DNA of 64,000 bases, from NCBI RefSeq assembly GCF_016482825.1, contig NZ_JAEMNV010000002.1, forward strand, positions 558,001 through 622,000. Reading direction: 5' to 3'. The translations under genes were made by a program, and so were the position numbers. This DNA comes from Antrihabitans stalagmiti. GTDB lineage: Bacteria > Actinomycetota > Actinomycetes > Mycobacteriales > Mycobacteriaceae. Numbering within the stretch: position 1 is the first letter of the stretch; the number at the start of each line of letters is the position of its first letter. The notes beneath the pieces were generated by a model, which did no database searches, was not told the DNA's origin, and saw only the letters and a list, made by a program, of their open reading frames with translations. Shown here in pieces: positions 42,934-55,265 of the stretch.

Positions 42934-44246
42934 TGGTTGATTCGAATGTGAAGCCTGGTGGCACTGGCAATTACACGGTTACGGGTCAGGATTGGGACGA
43001 TATCGTCTCGTCGGTCGGTCAGACGGGTGATGAGCGCATTGTCGTGAATATGGGTCCGCAGCATCCGTCGACGCATGGGGTGTTGCGGTTGATCTTGGAG
43101 ATCGAGGGTGAGACGGTCACCGAGATTCGTTGTGGCATAGGTTATTTGCATACGGGGATCGAGAAGAATCTCGAGTTCCGAAATTGGACGCAGGGTGTCA
43201 CGTTCGTGACGCGGATGGATTATTTGTCGCCGTTTTTCAACGAGACGGCGTATTGCCTCGGTGTGGAGAAGTTGCTCGACATCACGGATCAGGTTCCGGA
43301 GCGGGCCAACGTGATTCGTGTGATGTTGATGGAGTTGAATCGTATTTCGTCGCATCTCGTGGCTCTTGCGACGGGCGGCATGGAGCTCGGTGCGTTGACG
43401 GCGATGTTGTTCGGTTTCCGGGAGCGTGAGTTGATTCTCGAGATTTTCGAGAACATCACGGGTCTGCGGATGAATCATGCGTATGTGCGGCCGGGTGGGT
43501 TGGTGCAGGATTTGCCGTCGGATGCGGTTGGCAAGATTCGGGATCTGTTGGAGTTGATGCCGAAGCGGTTGCACGATCTCGAGTTGTTGTTGAACGAGAA
43601 TCCGATTTGGCGGGCGCGCACTGTCGGGATCGGGTATCTGGATTTGACGGGTTGTATGGCGCTTGGCGTCACGGGTCCGGTGTTGCGGTCGACGGGGTTG
43701 CCGCACGACCTTCGGAAGACGCAGCCGTATTGCGGGTACGAGAATTACGAATTCGACGTGGTGACCGATGCCGGAAGTGATTGTTACGGGCGGTATTTGA
43801 TCCGGGTCAAGGAAATGGGCGAGTCGCTGAAGATCGTCGAGCAGTGCTTGGACCGGCTGCAGCCGGGGCCGGTGATGATCGAGGACAAGAAGTTTGCGTG
43901 GCCCGCCGATCTCACTATCGGTGACGACGGCCAGGGCAACTCGAAGGAGCATGTCCGCTCGATCATGAACTCGTCGATGGAGGGCTTGATTCACCATTTC
44001 AAGTTGGTGACGGAGGGTTTCCGGGTGCCTGCGGGGCAGGTGTACGTGGCTGTGGAGTCGCCGCGTGGCGAGCTCGGTGTCCATATGGTGAGCGATGGCA
44101 GTACTCGTCCGTTTCGGGTGCACTACCGCGATCCGTCGTTTACCAATCTGCAGGCTGTTGCCGCGATGTGTGAGGGCGGCATGGTCGCCGATGTTATTGC
44201 GGCAGTTGCGAGTATCGATCCTGTGATGGGCGGTGTCGACCGATGA
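42933..44246 (+). CDS. nuoD: NADH-quinone oxidoreductase subunit D
   Basis: A 437-residue peripheral-arm subunit that with NuoB forms the quinone-binding pocket. Family signatures are [31 protein letters not shown] (the HxxxE near the quinone site), [14 protein letters not shown] and [20 protein letters not shown]. Length is normal for the mycobacterial type. The first part has strong G/T preference at third codon positions. The ATGA at 44243-44246 couples it to nuoE. Confidence 0.97.
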   Translation: MVDSNVKPGGTGNYTVTGQDWDDIVSSVGQTGDERIVVNMGPQHPSTHGVLRLILEIEGETVTEIRCGIGYLHTGIEKNLEFRNWTQGVTFVTRMDYLSPFFNETAYCLGVEKLLDITDQVPERANVIRVMLMELNRISSHLVALATGGMELGALTAMLFGFRERELILEIFENITGLRMNHAYVRPGGLVQDLPSDAVGKIRDLLELMPKRLHDLELLLNENPIWRARTVGIGYLDLTGCMALGVTGPVLRSTGLPHDLRKTQPYCGYENYEFDVVTDAGSDCYGRYLIRVKEMGESLKIVEQCLDRLQPGPVMIEDKKFAWPADLTIGDDGQGNSKEHVRSIMNSSMEGLIHHFKLVTEGFRVPAGQVYVAVESPRGELGVHMVSDGSTRPFRVHYRDPSFTNLQAVAAMCEGGMVADVIAAVASIDPVMGGVDR

Positions 44247-45127
44247 CAACCTTCGAAGCTGGCCCATCCGAACCTGTCTTCATTCAGTTCGGGCCGCGTC
44301 CGAGCGAGAAGGGGCAGTTGGTCCGGCCGGGTGCGCGGGCCGACTATCCGGCCGACGTGCTTGATCGCCTGTCCGCGGATGCCGCGACAGTTGTTGCGCG
44401 CTATCCGAATTCGCGTTCGGCGCTGCTGTCGCTGTTGCATCTTGTGCAGGCGGAGGATGGTTACATCTCCCCTGCGGGTATCGATTTCTGCAGTGCGTTG
44501 CTCGGTCTCACGGGCGCCGAGGTGACGGCGGTCGCGACGTTCTATTCGATGTACCGCCGCGCGGCGACTGGCGATTATCACGTCGGGGTGTGCACGAATA
44601 CGTTGTGCGCCATCATGGGTGGCGATGCGATCCTCGCTGCACTGGAAGAGCATCTCGGTGTCGAGCACGGCGGGACCACCCCGGACGGGAAGGTCACGCT
44701 CGAACACATCGAATGCAACGCGGCGTGCGATTTCGCTCCGGTTGTGATGGTGAATTGGGAGTTCTTCGACAATCAGACGCCCGAGTCGGCGCGGACCCTC
44801 GTGGATTCGTTGCGTTCCGGCGAGCAGGTCACACCGACTCGCGGTGCGCCGTTGTGTACGTTCCGCGAGACCGCCCGCATCCTCGCAGGCTTCCCGGACG
44901 AACGGCCGGGTGCACTTGCAGCCGGCGGCAGTGGCGGTGAACCGACAACGGTCGGTCTTCGTGTCGCGCGTGAGTTGGGTATGGCTGCACCACCTTCGAG
45001 TGCGTCGGCGAACTCGAGCGCCACTCACCCGGACGCCGAGACCCTCGCCAAGGATTCGGCGCGGGAGATGCCCGCACCTGCGCCCTCGGCGACGGTGCCA
45101 CCGAAGTCGTCGAAGGGAGGTGAGTGA
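44243..45127 (+). CDS. nuoE: NADH-quinone oxidoreductase subunit E with extended C-terminus
   Basis: A 294-residue thioredoxin-fold subunit carrying a 2Fe-2S cluster in the NADH-oxidising module. Ligands appear as [14 protein letters not shown] and [19 protein letters not shown] helical N-terminal domain ([19 protein letters not shown]) precedes it. Beyond residue ~240 there is an Ala/Ser/Pro-rich tail of about 55 residues that is not part of the conserved fold, possibly a flexible linker to NuoF or NuoG. The ATG overlaps the nuoD stop; one base separates the stop from nuoF. Confidence 0.94.
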   Translation: MTTFEAGPSEPVFIQFGPRPSEKGQLVRPGARADYPADVLDRLSADAATVVARYPNSRSALLSLLHLVQAEDGYISPAGIDFCSALLGLTGAEVTAVATFYSMYRRAATGDYHVGVCTNTLCAIMGGDAILAALEEHLGVEHGGTTPDGKVTLEHIECNAACDFAPVVMVNWEFFDNQTPESARTLVDSLRSGEQVTPTRGAPLCTFRETARILAGFPDERPGALAAGGSGGEPTTVGLRVARELGMAAPPSSASANSSATHPDAETLAKDSAREMPAPAPSATVPPKSSKGGE

Positions 45128-45128
45128 C

Positions 45129-46423
<1,295 letters not shown>

Positions 46424-46427
<4 letters not shown>

Positions 46428-48859
46428 CGGATCAGGTCGAAGGGACACGCGTCGCGCAGGAGGCGCTGCTCACCCTCACCATCGACGGCGTCGAGGTGAG
46501 CGTGCCGAAGGGGACGCTCGTCATCCGCGCGGCGGAGTTGATCGGCATCCAGATTCCCCGCTTCTGCGACCACCCTCTGCTCGAGCCGGTCGGTGCCTGC
46601 CGACAGTGCCTCGTCGATGTGGAAGGCCAGCGCAAGCCGCTCGCATCCTGTACGACGACCGTCACAGAGGGGATGGTCGTCCATAGTCAGTACACGTCTC
46701 CCGTTGCAGAGAAGGCACAGCGGGGCGTGATGGAGCTGCTGCTCATCAACCATCCGCTCGACTGCCCGGTATGCGACAAGGGCGGCGAGTGTCCGTTGCA
46801 GAACCAGGCAATGTCCACGGGCAGAGTCGAATCGAGGTTCGGCGAGACGAAACGGACGTTCCCCAAGCCGATTCCGTTGTCGACGGAGGTACTGCTCGAC
46901 CGCGAACGCTGTGTGCAATGCGCCAGGTGCACGCGCTTCTCGCAGCAGATCGCGGGCGACCCGTTCATCGAATTACTGGAACGCGGCGCAGACCAGCAGG
47001 TCGGCATCTACGCTAACGAGCCGTTCGAGTCCTACTTCTCCGGCAATACGGTGCAGATCTGTCCGGTCGGTGCGTTGACGAGTACCGCCTACCGATTCCG
47101 TGCTCGCCCTTTCGATCTCGTCTCCAGCCCGAGTGTCTGCGAACACTGTGCGAGTGGATGTGCGCAACGCACCGACCACCGACGTGGCAAAGTTCTCCGG
47201 CGAATGGCGGGCGACGACCCTGCGGTCAACGACGAGTGGAACTGCGACAAGGGCCGATGGGCATTCGCCTACGCGACCGAGCGCGACCGCATCACCACGC
47301 CACTGGTTCGTGACGCGGACGGCACGCTGCAACCCGCGTCGTGGCCCGAGGCGTTGACAACCGCGGCGCGTGGTTTGATGGCGGCCCACGCCAACGTCGG
47401 CGTGCTGGTCGGCGGACGAGCGACCTGGGAAGACGCCTACGCGTATTCCAAGTTCGCCAGGATTGCGTTGGGCACCAACGATATCGACTTCCGCAACCGC
47501 GACCATTCGGCCGAAGAGGCCCAGTTCTTGGCGGCACGGGTGGCGGGCCGAGTTATGGGGATGGCAGGCAGTCAGTCGAACGCCCCTACCGTCACCTACG
47601 CGGATCTCGAGCAAGCGAAAACCGTCCTCCTCGTCGGATTCGAGCCGGAGGAAGAATCGCCGATCGTCTACCTGCGTCTGCGAAAGGCCGCGCGCGCAAA
47701 AGGATTGCAGGTGTACTCGATCGCGCCGTACGCCAGCGACGGATTGACGAAAATGAACGGCACCCTCGTTGCCTGCATTCCCGGATCCGAAGGCGTAGCT
47801 ATTGCAGAACTTGCCGACGGTGAGATCGGCGAAGCCCTGCGCGAGCCCGGTTCGATCGTCCTGGTCGGCGAGCGTCTCGGCGCGATCGGCGGCGGGTTGT
47901 CGGCGGCCCTGAAACTCGCCGAGCAAACAGGCGCACGACTGGCCTGGATTCCTCGTCGAGCAGGCGAACGTGGCGCACTGGAAGCGGGCGCGCTCCCCCA
48001 TCTCCTGCCCGGCGGGCGACCGATCGACGACGCCGATGCGCGTCACGACGTCGAATCCGTCTGGCACGCAACCATTCCGACAACACAGGGCCGCGACACC
48101 GCGGGAATGTTGGCAGCGGCCAAAACACTGGGCGCTCTGGTGATCGGCGGCGTCGAACTCGACGACCTCCCCGATCCACATGCCGCCACCGCGGCCCTCG
48201 AAGCCGCAAGCTTCGTGGTGAGCCTCGAACTCCGCCACAGCGCGGTGACCGACCTAGCGGACGTCGTGTTCCCCGTCGCTCCGGTCGTGGAAAAGCCGGG
48301 CACGTTCGTCGACTGGGAGGGCCGCGCGCGGCCGTTCGATACCGCGATACGCAACTCCGAAGCCATGCCGGATCAACGAGTGCTGCACGCCCTTGCCGAC
48401 GAGATGGGCATAGACCTGGCCCTGCCCGATGCGGCCGCCGCGCGGAACGAGATCGCGCAATTGGGCGCGTGGGTCGGCGGCCATCCCGAGGGTCCGGCAG
48501 TCGACGCCGGCTCGACCGCGGCTCCCAGTTCCGGACAGGCCGTGCTGGCAACCTGGCGCATGCTCATCGACTCGGGCCGACTCCAGGACGGCGAACCGAA
48601 CCTCGCCGGGACCGCGCGTACACCCGTCGTTCGGCTGTCGGCGACGACTGCGGCCGAAATCGGTGTCACGGACGGCGAGCTCGTCACGGTCAGCTCGGCA
48701 CTCGGCGCGATCACGTTGCCGTTGGCCGTCACCGAACTCCCCGACCGTGTCGTGTGGCTTCCGCAGAATTCACCTGGCTCGGCGGTGCACAGAGAGTTGG
48801 CAACCGCGGTCGGCAGCCTCGTCGGTATCCGCGCCGCGAGCGAGGAGGCCGCGTCATGA
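46424..48859 (+). CDS. nuoG: NADH-quinone oxidoreductase subunit G
   Basis: An 811-residue iron-sulfur subunit that relays electrons through the peripheral arm. It begins with a 2Fe-2S ferredoxin domain ([24 protein letters not shown]), then a His/Cys cluster segment ([18 protein letters not shown]), a ferredoxin-like 4Fe-4S region ([25 protein letters not shown]) and a further CEHCASGC motif near residue 245 of the extra N7-type cluster. A molybdopterin-oxidoreductase-like domain follows from about 290 to the end. The extra cluster motif CxxCxxxC is complete apart from its distant fourth Cys in EWNCDKGRW, which is also present. Overlaps nuoF and nuoH by four bases each. Confidence 0.96.
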
Positions 48860-50172
48860 CCCTCGGCGCCGGCTACGACCCAACGCTTTTCGGCCACGAC
48901 CCCTGGTGGCTCGTCGTCGCCAAGGCACTCGCCGTGTTCGTCTTCCTGATGCTGACACCGCTCGTCGCGGTGTATGCAGAACGCAAAGTTGTCGCGTGGA
49001 TGCAGATGCGTGTCGGGCCCAACCGCGTCGGGCCGTGGGGGATGTTGCAGAGCCTCGCCGACGGCATCAAGATGGCGTTGAAAGAGGGACTGATCCCTGC
49101 CGGTGTCGACAAGCCGGTCTACCTGCTTGCGCCCGTAATTGCTGCAGCGCCTGCGTTTATGGCATTCGCGGTCATTCCGTTCGGGCCGGAAGTCTCCGTC
49201 TTCGGGCACCGGACCGCACTGCAACTCACCGATCTACCTGTCGCCGTCCTGTACATCCTTGCGGTCACGTCGATCGGCGTCTATGGAATCGTGTTGGCCG
49301 GCTGGGCATCCGGCTCGACCTACCCGCTGCTCGGCGGTCTGCGCTCGACCGCGCAGGTGATCTCCTACGAGATCGCGATGGCGTTGTCGTTCGCGGCGGT
49401 CTTCCTCTATGCGGGCACGATGGCAACCTCGGGAATCGTTGGCGCCCAGGAAAAGACCTGGTACGTCTTCCTGCTACTGCCGTCGTTTCTGATCTATCTG
49501 GTGTCGATGGTCGGCGAAACGAACCGTGCGCCTTTCGATCTGCCCGAAGCCGAGGGCGAACTGGTCGGCGGCTTCCACACCGAGTACTCGTCGTTGAAGT
49601 TCGCGATGTTCATGCTGGCCGAGTACGTGAACATGGCGACGGTCTCGGCGTTGGCGACGACCCTGTTCTTCGGTGGTTGGCGGGCACCATGGCCGCTCAG
49701 CATCTGGGACGGCGCGAACACCGGTTGGTGGCCGTTCCTGTGGTTCACGATGAAGGTCTGGGGTTTCCTGTTCTTCTTCGTCTGGCTGCGCGGCACGCTC
49801 CCCCGCCTGCGCTACGACCAGTTCATGAACCTCGGGTGGAAGGTCCTGATTCCCATCTCCCTCGGCTGGGTGATGGTCGTCGCGACGGTCCGCGCGTTCC
49901 GCAACGAAGGCTACGAGTACCAGTCCATCGTCCTCGTCACGGCGGGGATCGTCGTCGCAGCGGTCGTCGCGTACTTCGTATGGAACACGGTGCGCCATCG
50001 CGCCGAGGCCAAGCACGAACCACCGGATCGGTCGACAGCGACCAAGCCGTTCGACCCGCTCGCCGGGGGCTTTCCCGTCCCGCCGATGCCAGGACAGACG
50101 ATGCCGACCTTCACCCGCAGGCCGGTTGCATCGGTCAGCGCACCAACCGACCAGGAGGGTAGCGATGCCTGA
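48856..50172 (+). CDS. nuoH: NADH-quinone oxidoreductase subunit H
   Basis: A 438-residue membrane subunit at the junction with the peripheral arm, with about eight to nine helices. Signatures are [38 protein letters not shown] and the acidic loop [26 protein letters not shown] near the quinone channel (given in part). A hydrophilic, Pro-rich C-terminal tail of about 50 residues follows the last helix, as in mycobacterial NuoH. The ATG overlaps the nuoG stop; the gene overlaps nuoI by eight bases. Confidence 0.97.
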   Translation: MTLGAGYDPTLFGHDPWWLVVAKALAVFVFLMLTPLVAVYAERKVVAWMQMRVGPNRVGPWGMLQSLADGIKMALKEGLIPAGVDKPVYLLAPVIAAAPAFMAFAVIPFGPEVSVFGHRTALQLTDLPVAVLYILAVTSIGVYGIVLAGWASGSTYPLLGGLRSTAQVISYEIAMALSFAAVFLYAGTMATSGIVGAQEKTWYVFLLLPSFLIYLVSMVGETNRAPFDLPEAEGELVGGFHTEYSSLKFAMFMLAEYVNMATVSALATTLFFGGWRAPWPLSIWDGANTGWWPFLWFTMKVWGFLFFFVWLRGTLPRLRYDQFMNLGWKVLIPISLGWVMVVATVRAFRNEGYEYQSIVLVTAGIVVAAVVAYFVWNTVRHRAEAKHEPPDRSTATKPFDPLAGGFPVPPMPGQTMPTFTRRPVASVSAPTDQEGSDA

Positions 50173-50686
50173 ATTCCTCGGCCCCGTAGCAGGTTTCGGT
50201 GTCACGTTCTCGACGATGTTCAAGAAGCCGAACACCGAGTTCTATCCGGAGGTGAAGACCCCGACCGCTCCTCGCTACCACGGCAGGCATCAACTCAACC
50301 GCCATCCGGACGGTCTGGAGAAGTGCATCGGCTGCGAACTCTGCGCCTGGGCCTGCCCTGCCGATGCCATCTATGTCGAAGGGGCCGACAACACCGACAC
50401 CGAACGGTTCTCGCCGGGCGAGCGCTACGGCAGCGTCTATCAGATCAACTATCTGCGCTGCATCGGCTGCGGTCTGTGCATCGAGGCGTGCCCGACGCGG
50501 GCGCTGACCATGACCAACGACTACGAACTCGCCGACGACAACAGGGCCGACCTCATCTACACCAAGGACCGTTTGCTCGCGCCACTCGAACCGGGCATGG
50601 AAGAAGCGCCGCACCCGATGGCGGACGGCAAAACCGCGGAGGACTACTACCGCGGCAACGTGGTCGCGGCCGAGGAGAAGCCATGA
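50165..50686 (+). CDS. nuoI: NADH-quinone oxidoreductase subunit I (two 4Fe-4S clusters)
   Basis: A 173-residue ferredoxin-like subunit carrying clusters N6a and N6b. The two ligand sets are [18 protein letters not shown] and [18 protein letters not shown], near residues 57-72 and 99-114. The ATG at 50165 overlaps the last eight bases of nuoH and is preceded by AGGAGGGTAGCG, a good ribosome-binding site within the nuoH coding region. The stop overlaps nuoJ. Confidence 0.97.
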   Translation: MPEFLGPVAGFGVTFSTMFKKPNTEFYPEVKTPTAPRYHGRHQLNRHPDGLEKCIGCELCAWACPADAIYVEGADNTDTERFSPGERYGSVYQINYLRCIGCGLCIEACPTRALTMTNDYELADDNRADLIYTKDRLLAPLEPGMEEAPHPMADGKTAEDYYRGNVVAAEEKP

Positions 50687-51485
50687 TCACCCCCGACGCC
50701 ATGCTCGCGGCGGACCAGATCACCCGGACCTCGACGGGCGAAGGGGTGCAGTTCTGGATTCTCGGCACGATCGCCGTGATCGGCGCGCTCGGCGTCGTCG
50801 GCGCGAGCAAAGCCGTCTACTCCGCCATTTTTCTCGCGATGACGATGATCATTCTGGCGTTCTTCTACATCGCCCAGGACGCTGCGTTTCTCGGTGTAGT
50901 GCAGATCGTCGTCTACACCGGCGCGGTGATGATGCTGTTCCTTTTCGTGCTGATGCTCGTCGGCGTCGACTCGTCCGACTCCCTCGTCGAGACGTTGAAG
51001 GGGCAGCGGATCGCGGCGATCGCAGCAGGCCTCGGCTTCGGGATCCTGCTCATCGCAGGCATCGGCAACGCCTCCGTCGGCGGTTACGCCGGACTCGACG
51101 CGGCCAACGCTGCGGGCAATGTCGAAGGCCTTGCCGAGCTCATCTTCATCGAATACGTGTGGGCCTTCGAACTGACCGGTGCCCTGCTGATCACCGCGAC
51201 CATCGGGGCGATGGTGCTTGCACATCGCGAGCGATTCACGGCGCGCAAAGGTCAGCGCACGCTGTCGGAGGAACGGTTTCTGCACGGCGGCCGACCGACC
51301 CCGCTGCCGACCCCCGGCGTCTATGCACGCCACAACGCCGTCGACATGCTCGCGACGTTGCCGGACGGTTCCTACGCGCAGCAATCGATCAGTCGCATCC
51401 TCGCCCATCACGGTCGGGCAGGTGACGGGACGCTGCTCGACATCCCCGAGCGCCCGGACACTCCGTCAGGCGAGGACGGTACGCG

Positions 51486-51489
<4 letters not shown>
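50683..51489 (+). CDS. nuoJ: NADH-quinone oxidoreductase subunit J
   Basis: A 268-residue membrane subunit with about five helices in the first ~190 residues, including the conserved [19 protein letters not shown] helix with its pi-bulge region. The remaining ~70 residues form a soluble C-terminal tail (from [12 protein letters not shown] onward), as in actinobacterial NuoJ. It overlaps nuoI and nuoK by four bases each; the latter start is GTG. Confidence 0.95.
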
Positions 51490-51785
<296 letters not shown>

Positions 51786-51813
51786 CGAAAATGAAACGTA
51801 AAGGAGCCGAGCA

Positions 51814-53694
51814 TTGAACACGGTCTGGCTGCTGCCGGTCCTGCCGTTGCTGGGCGCCGTCGTACTGCTGCTGGCCGGTAAGCGCAGCAATGCGTGGGGC
51901 CATTTGCTCGGTACCGCAACGGCATTGGCGTCGTTCGTCGTAGCGATCGTGCTGTTCGTCGGTATGGCGGGTCGTGATGCAGCGGACCGGCTCGAGCACC
52001 AACACATTTTCAGCTGGGTACCCGCTGGTGGTTTGCAGGTCGACTTCGGTCTGCAACTCGACCAACTGTCGATGTGCTTCGTATTGCTGATCACGGGGGT
52101 CGGATCGCTGATCCACATCTACTCGATCGGGTACATGCAGCACGACCCCGAGCGGCGACGGTTCTTCGCCTACCTCAATCTGTTCCTCGCTGCGATGCTG
52201 CTGCTGGTGCTCGCGGACAACTTCCTCGGCCTCTACGTCGGGTGGGAGGGCGTCGGTCTCGCGTCGTACCTGCTGATCGGTTTCTGGCAGCACAAGCCCT
52301 CGGCAGCGACGGCGGCCAAGAAGGCGTTCGTCGTCAACCGCGTCGGCGACATCGGGTTGGCCGTCGCGATGATGATCATGTTCGCAACCTTCGGGTCCGT
52401 CGAATTCGCCGACGTCTTCGGTAGCGCTGAGGGTGCGAGCGAAGGTGTCTTGACGGCAATCGGGTTCATGCTGCTCCTCGCCGCGTGCGGTAAGTCCGCG
52501 CAGGTGCCGCTGCAGTCCTGGCTCGGCGACGCGATGGAAGGTCCGACGCCGGTCTCGGCCCTCATCCACGCGGCCACGATGGTCACCGCAGGCGTCTACT
52601 TGATCACACGTTCCAATTCGATCTTCGATCTCGCGCCGAATGCGCAACTGGCCGTTGTGATCGTCGGTGCCGTGACCCTGCTGTTCGGCGCCGTCATCGG
52701 CTGCGCGAAAGACGACATCAAGAAAGCGCTCGCCGCGTCGACCATGAGCCAGATCGGCTACATGGTGCTCGCCGCAGGCCTCGGTCCCGCGGGCTACGCG
52801 TTTGCGATCATGCACCTGCTCACCCACGGCTTCTTCAAAGCCGGCCTGTTCCTCGGTGCCGGTTCGGTGATGCACGGGATGAACGACGAGACCGACATGC
52901 GACGCTACGGCGGGCTGCGCACACTGATGCCCATCACGTTCGTCACGTTCGGCCTCGGCTATCTCGCGATCATCGGTCTACCACCGTTCGCAGGCTTCTT
53001 CTCGAAGGACAAGATCATCGAAGTCGCTTTCGATGCCGGTGGCGCGAAAGGCATCATCCTCGGTGCCGCGGCGTTGCTCGGCGCCGGACTCACCGCGTTC
53101 TACATGACGCGAGTGATGCTGCTGACCTTCTTCGGTAAGCGGCGCTGGCACAAGGACGTTCATCCGCACGAGTCGCCGTCGACGATGACCGCACCGATGA
53201 TCATTCTTGCGGTCGGGTCGGTCGGTGCCGGTGGTCTGCTCGCCATCGGCTCGTCGCTTGTCCATTGGCTCGAACCCGTCGTCGGGTCGCATCACGTCGA
53301 ACCGACGATCCCGGTCTGGGTGACGACCGCCATGACCCTTGCAGTCGTCCTCGCCGGAGTCGGCGTCGCCTATCGCGCGTACGCGACGAAGGACGTTCCG
53401 ACCGTTGCACCCGACGACGTGTCCGCGCTGACGCTGGCTGCGCGACGAGACCTTTACGGCGACGCGCTCAACGAGGCCGCGTTGATGCGGCCGGGCAAGC
53501 AAGTGACGAGGTCGCTGGTGTTCCTCGACGGTCGCGGAGTCGACGGTGCCGTCGACGGTCTGGCTGCGATGGTCGGTGGGGCATCCGCGCGATTCAGACA
53601 GCTGCAAACCGGATTCGTGCGCTCCTACGCACTGGCCATGTTCGGTGGCGCGGCACTTGTCGTCGCCGCGATGCTCGCGACGAGGGTGTGGTGA
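51814..53694 (+). CDS. nuoL: NADH-quinone oxidoreductase subunit L (antiporter-like)
   Basis: A 626-residue antiporter-like subunit with about sixteen helices. Conserved features are [17 protein letters not shown] (helix-5 Glu), [20 protein letters not shown] (Lys/His helix), [19 protein letters not shown] and [19 protein letters not shown]. The initiation codon is TTG 51814, supported by AAGGAG seven bases upstream and no better ATG. This is the only nuo gene with a TTG start. The stop overlaps a GTG that could also start nuoM. Confidence 0.96.
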   Translation: MNTVWLLPVLPLLGAVVLLLAGKRSNAWGHLLGTATALASFVVAIVLFVGMAGRDAADRLEHQHIFSWVPAGGLQVDFGLQLDQLSMCFVLLITGVGSLIHIYSIGYMQHDPERRRFFAYLNLFLAAMLLLVLADNFLGLYVGWEGVGLASYLLIGFWQHKPSAATAAKKAFVVNRVGDIGLAVAMMIMFATFGSVEFADVFGSAEGASEGVLTAIGFMLLLAACGKSAQVPLQSWLGDAMEGPTPVSALIHAATMVTAGVYLITRSNSIFDLAPNAQLAVVIVGAVTLLFGAVIGCAKDDIKKALAASTMSQIGYMVLAAGLGPAGYAFAIMHLLTHGFFKAGLFLGAGSVMHGMNDETDMRRYGGLRTLMPITFVTFGLGYLAIIGLPPFAGFFSKDKIIEVAFDAGGAKGIILGAAALLGAGLTAFYMTRVMLLTFFGKRRWHKDVHPHESPSTMTAPMIILAVGSVGAGGLLAIGSSLVHWLEPVVGSHHVEPTIPVWVTTAMTLAVVLAGVGVAYRAYATKDVPTVAPDDVSALTLAARRDLYGDALNEAALMRPGKQVTRSLVFLDGRGVDGAVDGLAAMVGGASARFRQLQTGFVRSYALAMFGGAALVVAAMLATRVW

Positions 53695-53696
53695 GC

Positions 53697-55265
53697 ATGG
53701 ACAACTTCCCGTGGTTGACAGCGCTGTGGCTGGTGCCGCTCGTCGCCGCAGGCATCGTGATGATCTTGCCGACGCGTTCGCAGCAACCCGCGAAGGCGAC
53801 GGCGCTGGGAGCCGCACTTGTCGTGCTCGTCCTCGCGATTGCCGTCGCGGTCCAATTCGACAGTGGCGGTGAGCAATACCAGTTCGTCGAGTCGCACGAG
53901 TGGATTCCGGCGTTCGGTGCCGGCTACATCCTCGGCCTCGACGGCATCGCGCTCGCGTTGGTGCTTCTGACCGCGGTCCTCGTTCCGTTGCTTCTGATCG
54001 CCGGTTGGCACGACGCCGACGACCGCGCTCGACGCGAAACCAACACCTACTTCGCGCTGTTCCTGCTCGTCGAAGCGATGGTGATCGTCTCGTTCGTCGC
54101 ACTCGACGTGCTGCTGTTCTACGTCTTCTTCGAGGCGATGCTGATCCCGATGTACTTCCTCATCGGTGGGTTCGGCGGTGCGAAGCGGTCGGCGGCGGCG
54201 GTGAAGTTCTTGCTGTACAACCTCGTCGGCGGGCTCATCATGCTCGCCGCGGTGATCGGTCTGTATGCCGTCACCGCGCGACAGGGTGACGTGTTCTCGG
54301 CGGGCACCTTCGATTTCCGTGCCATCGTCGCAGCGGCCTCGGCCGGTGAGCTCGGCGCAGATCCGGCGCTCCTGAATGCACTGTTCCTCGGGTTTATGTT
54401 CGCCTTCGCAGTCAAGGCGCCACTGTGGCCGTTCCACACGTGGCTGCCGAATGCGGCGGTCGAATCCACGCCCGCTACAGCGGTTTTGATGATGGCGATC
54501 GTCGACAAGGTCGGCACGTTCGCGATGCTGAGGTACTGCCTGCAGCTGTTCCCGGAGGCGTCGTCCACCTTCGCGCCGTACATCGTCACGCTCGCGGTGA
54601 TCGGTATCGTCTACGGCGCTGTTCTCGCGATCGGCCAGACCGACGTGATGCGCTTGATCGCGTACACCTCGATTTCGCACTTCGGGTTCATCATTCTCGG
54701 CATCTTCGCGATGACAAGCCAGGGCCAGACAGGTTCGACGCTCTACATGGTCAACCACGGCCTCTCGACAGCGGCACTGTTCCTCGTTGCCGGATTCCTG
54801 GTCTCGCGCAGGGGAACTCGTGCCATCGCGGCCTACGGTGGCGTCCAGAAGGTCGCTCCCGTGCTCGCTGGAACATTCCTCGTCGCAGGTCTCGCGACGC
54901 TGTCGCTGCCCGGCCTTGCCCCGTTCATCAGTGAGTTCCTCGTGCTGATCGGCACCTACACGCGCTACCCCGTCGCGGCCGTGATCGCCACCAGCGCACT
55001 GGTTCTCGCCGCGATCTACATTCTGTGGCTGTATCAGCGGGTGATGACCGGACCCGCCGCCGCGGACAACGAGAAGATCCGCGACCTCGTTCCACGCGAA
55101 TTGGTCGTCGTCACACCGCTTCTCGTCGCATTGATCGTGCTCGGCGTGTACCCCAAGCCCATCTTGGACGTCGTCGATCCGGCTGTCGGCCACATCCTCG
55201 TCACCATCGACAAACAAGATCCGGCACCCACCGTGGCTGTCACCGACGGAGGTACGCACAAATGA
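53697..55265 (+). CDS. nuoM: NADH-quinone oxidoreductase subunit M (antiporter-like)
   Basis: A 522-residue antiporter-like subunit with about fourteen helices. Signatures are YVFFEAMLIPMYFLIGGFGG (helix-5 Glu), APLWPFHTWLPNAAVESTPA and IAYTSISHFGFIILGIFAM. The ATG at 53697 gives the mycobacterial-type N-terminus (MDNFPWLTALWL); GTG 53691, which overlaps the nuoL stop, is an alternative two codons earlier. The stop overlaps nuoN (ATGA at 55262-55265). Confidence 0.96.
   Translation: MDNFPWLTALWLVPLVAAGIVMILPTRSQQPAKATALGAALVVLVLAIAVAVQFDSGGEQYQFVESHEWIPAFGAGYILGLDGIALALVLLTAVLVPLLLIAGWHDADDRARRETNTYFALFLLVEAMVIVSFVALDVLLFYVFFEAMLIPMYFLIGGFGGAKRSAAAVKFLLYNLVGGLIMLAAVIGLYAVTARQGDVFSAGTFDFRAIVAAASAGELGADPALLNALFLGFMFAFAVKAPLWPFHTWLPNAAVESTPATAVLMMAIVDKVGTFAMLRYCLQLFPEASSTFAPYIVTLAVIGIVYGAVLAIGQTDVMRLIAYTSISHFGFIILGIFAMTSQGQTGSTLYMVNHGLSTAALFLVAGFLVSRRGTRAIAAYGGVQKVAPVLAGTFLVAGLATLSLPGLAPFISEFLVLIGTYTRYPVAAVIATSALVLAAIYILWLYQRVMTGPAAADNEKIRDLVPRELVVVTPLLVALIVLGVYPKPILDVVDPAVGHILVTIDKQDPAPTVAVTDGGTHK

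Noticed and set aside
42894-44267. Long open frame of 457 codons on the minus strand opposite nuoD
   Set aside because: It mirrors the nuoD frame and is an artefact of the G/T-biased codons there; its His/Arg/Gln-rich translation has no domain character.
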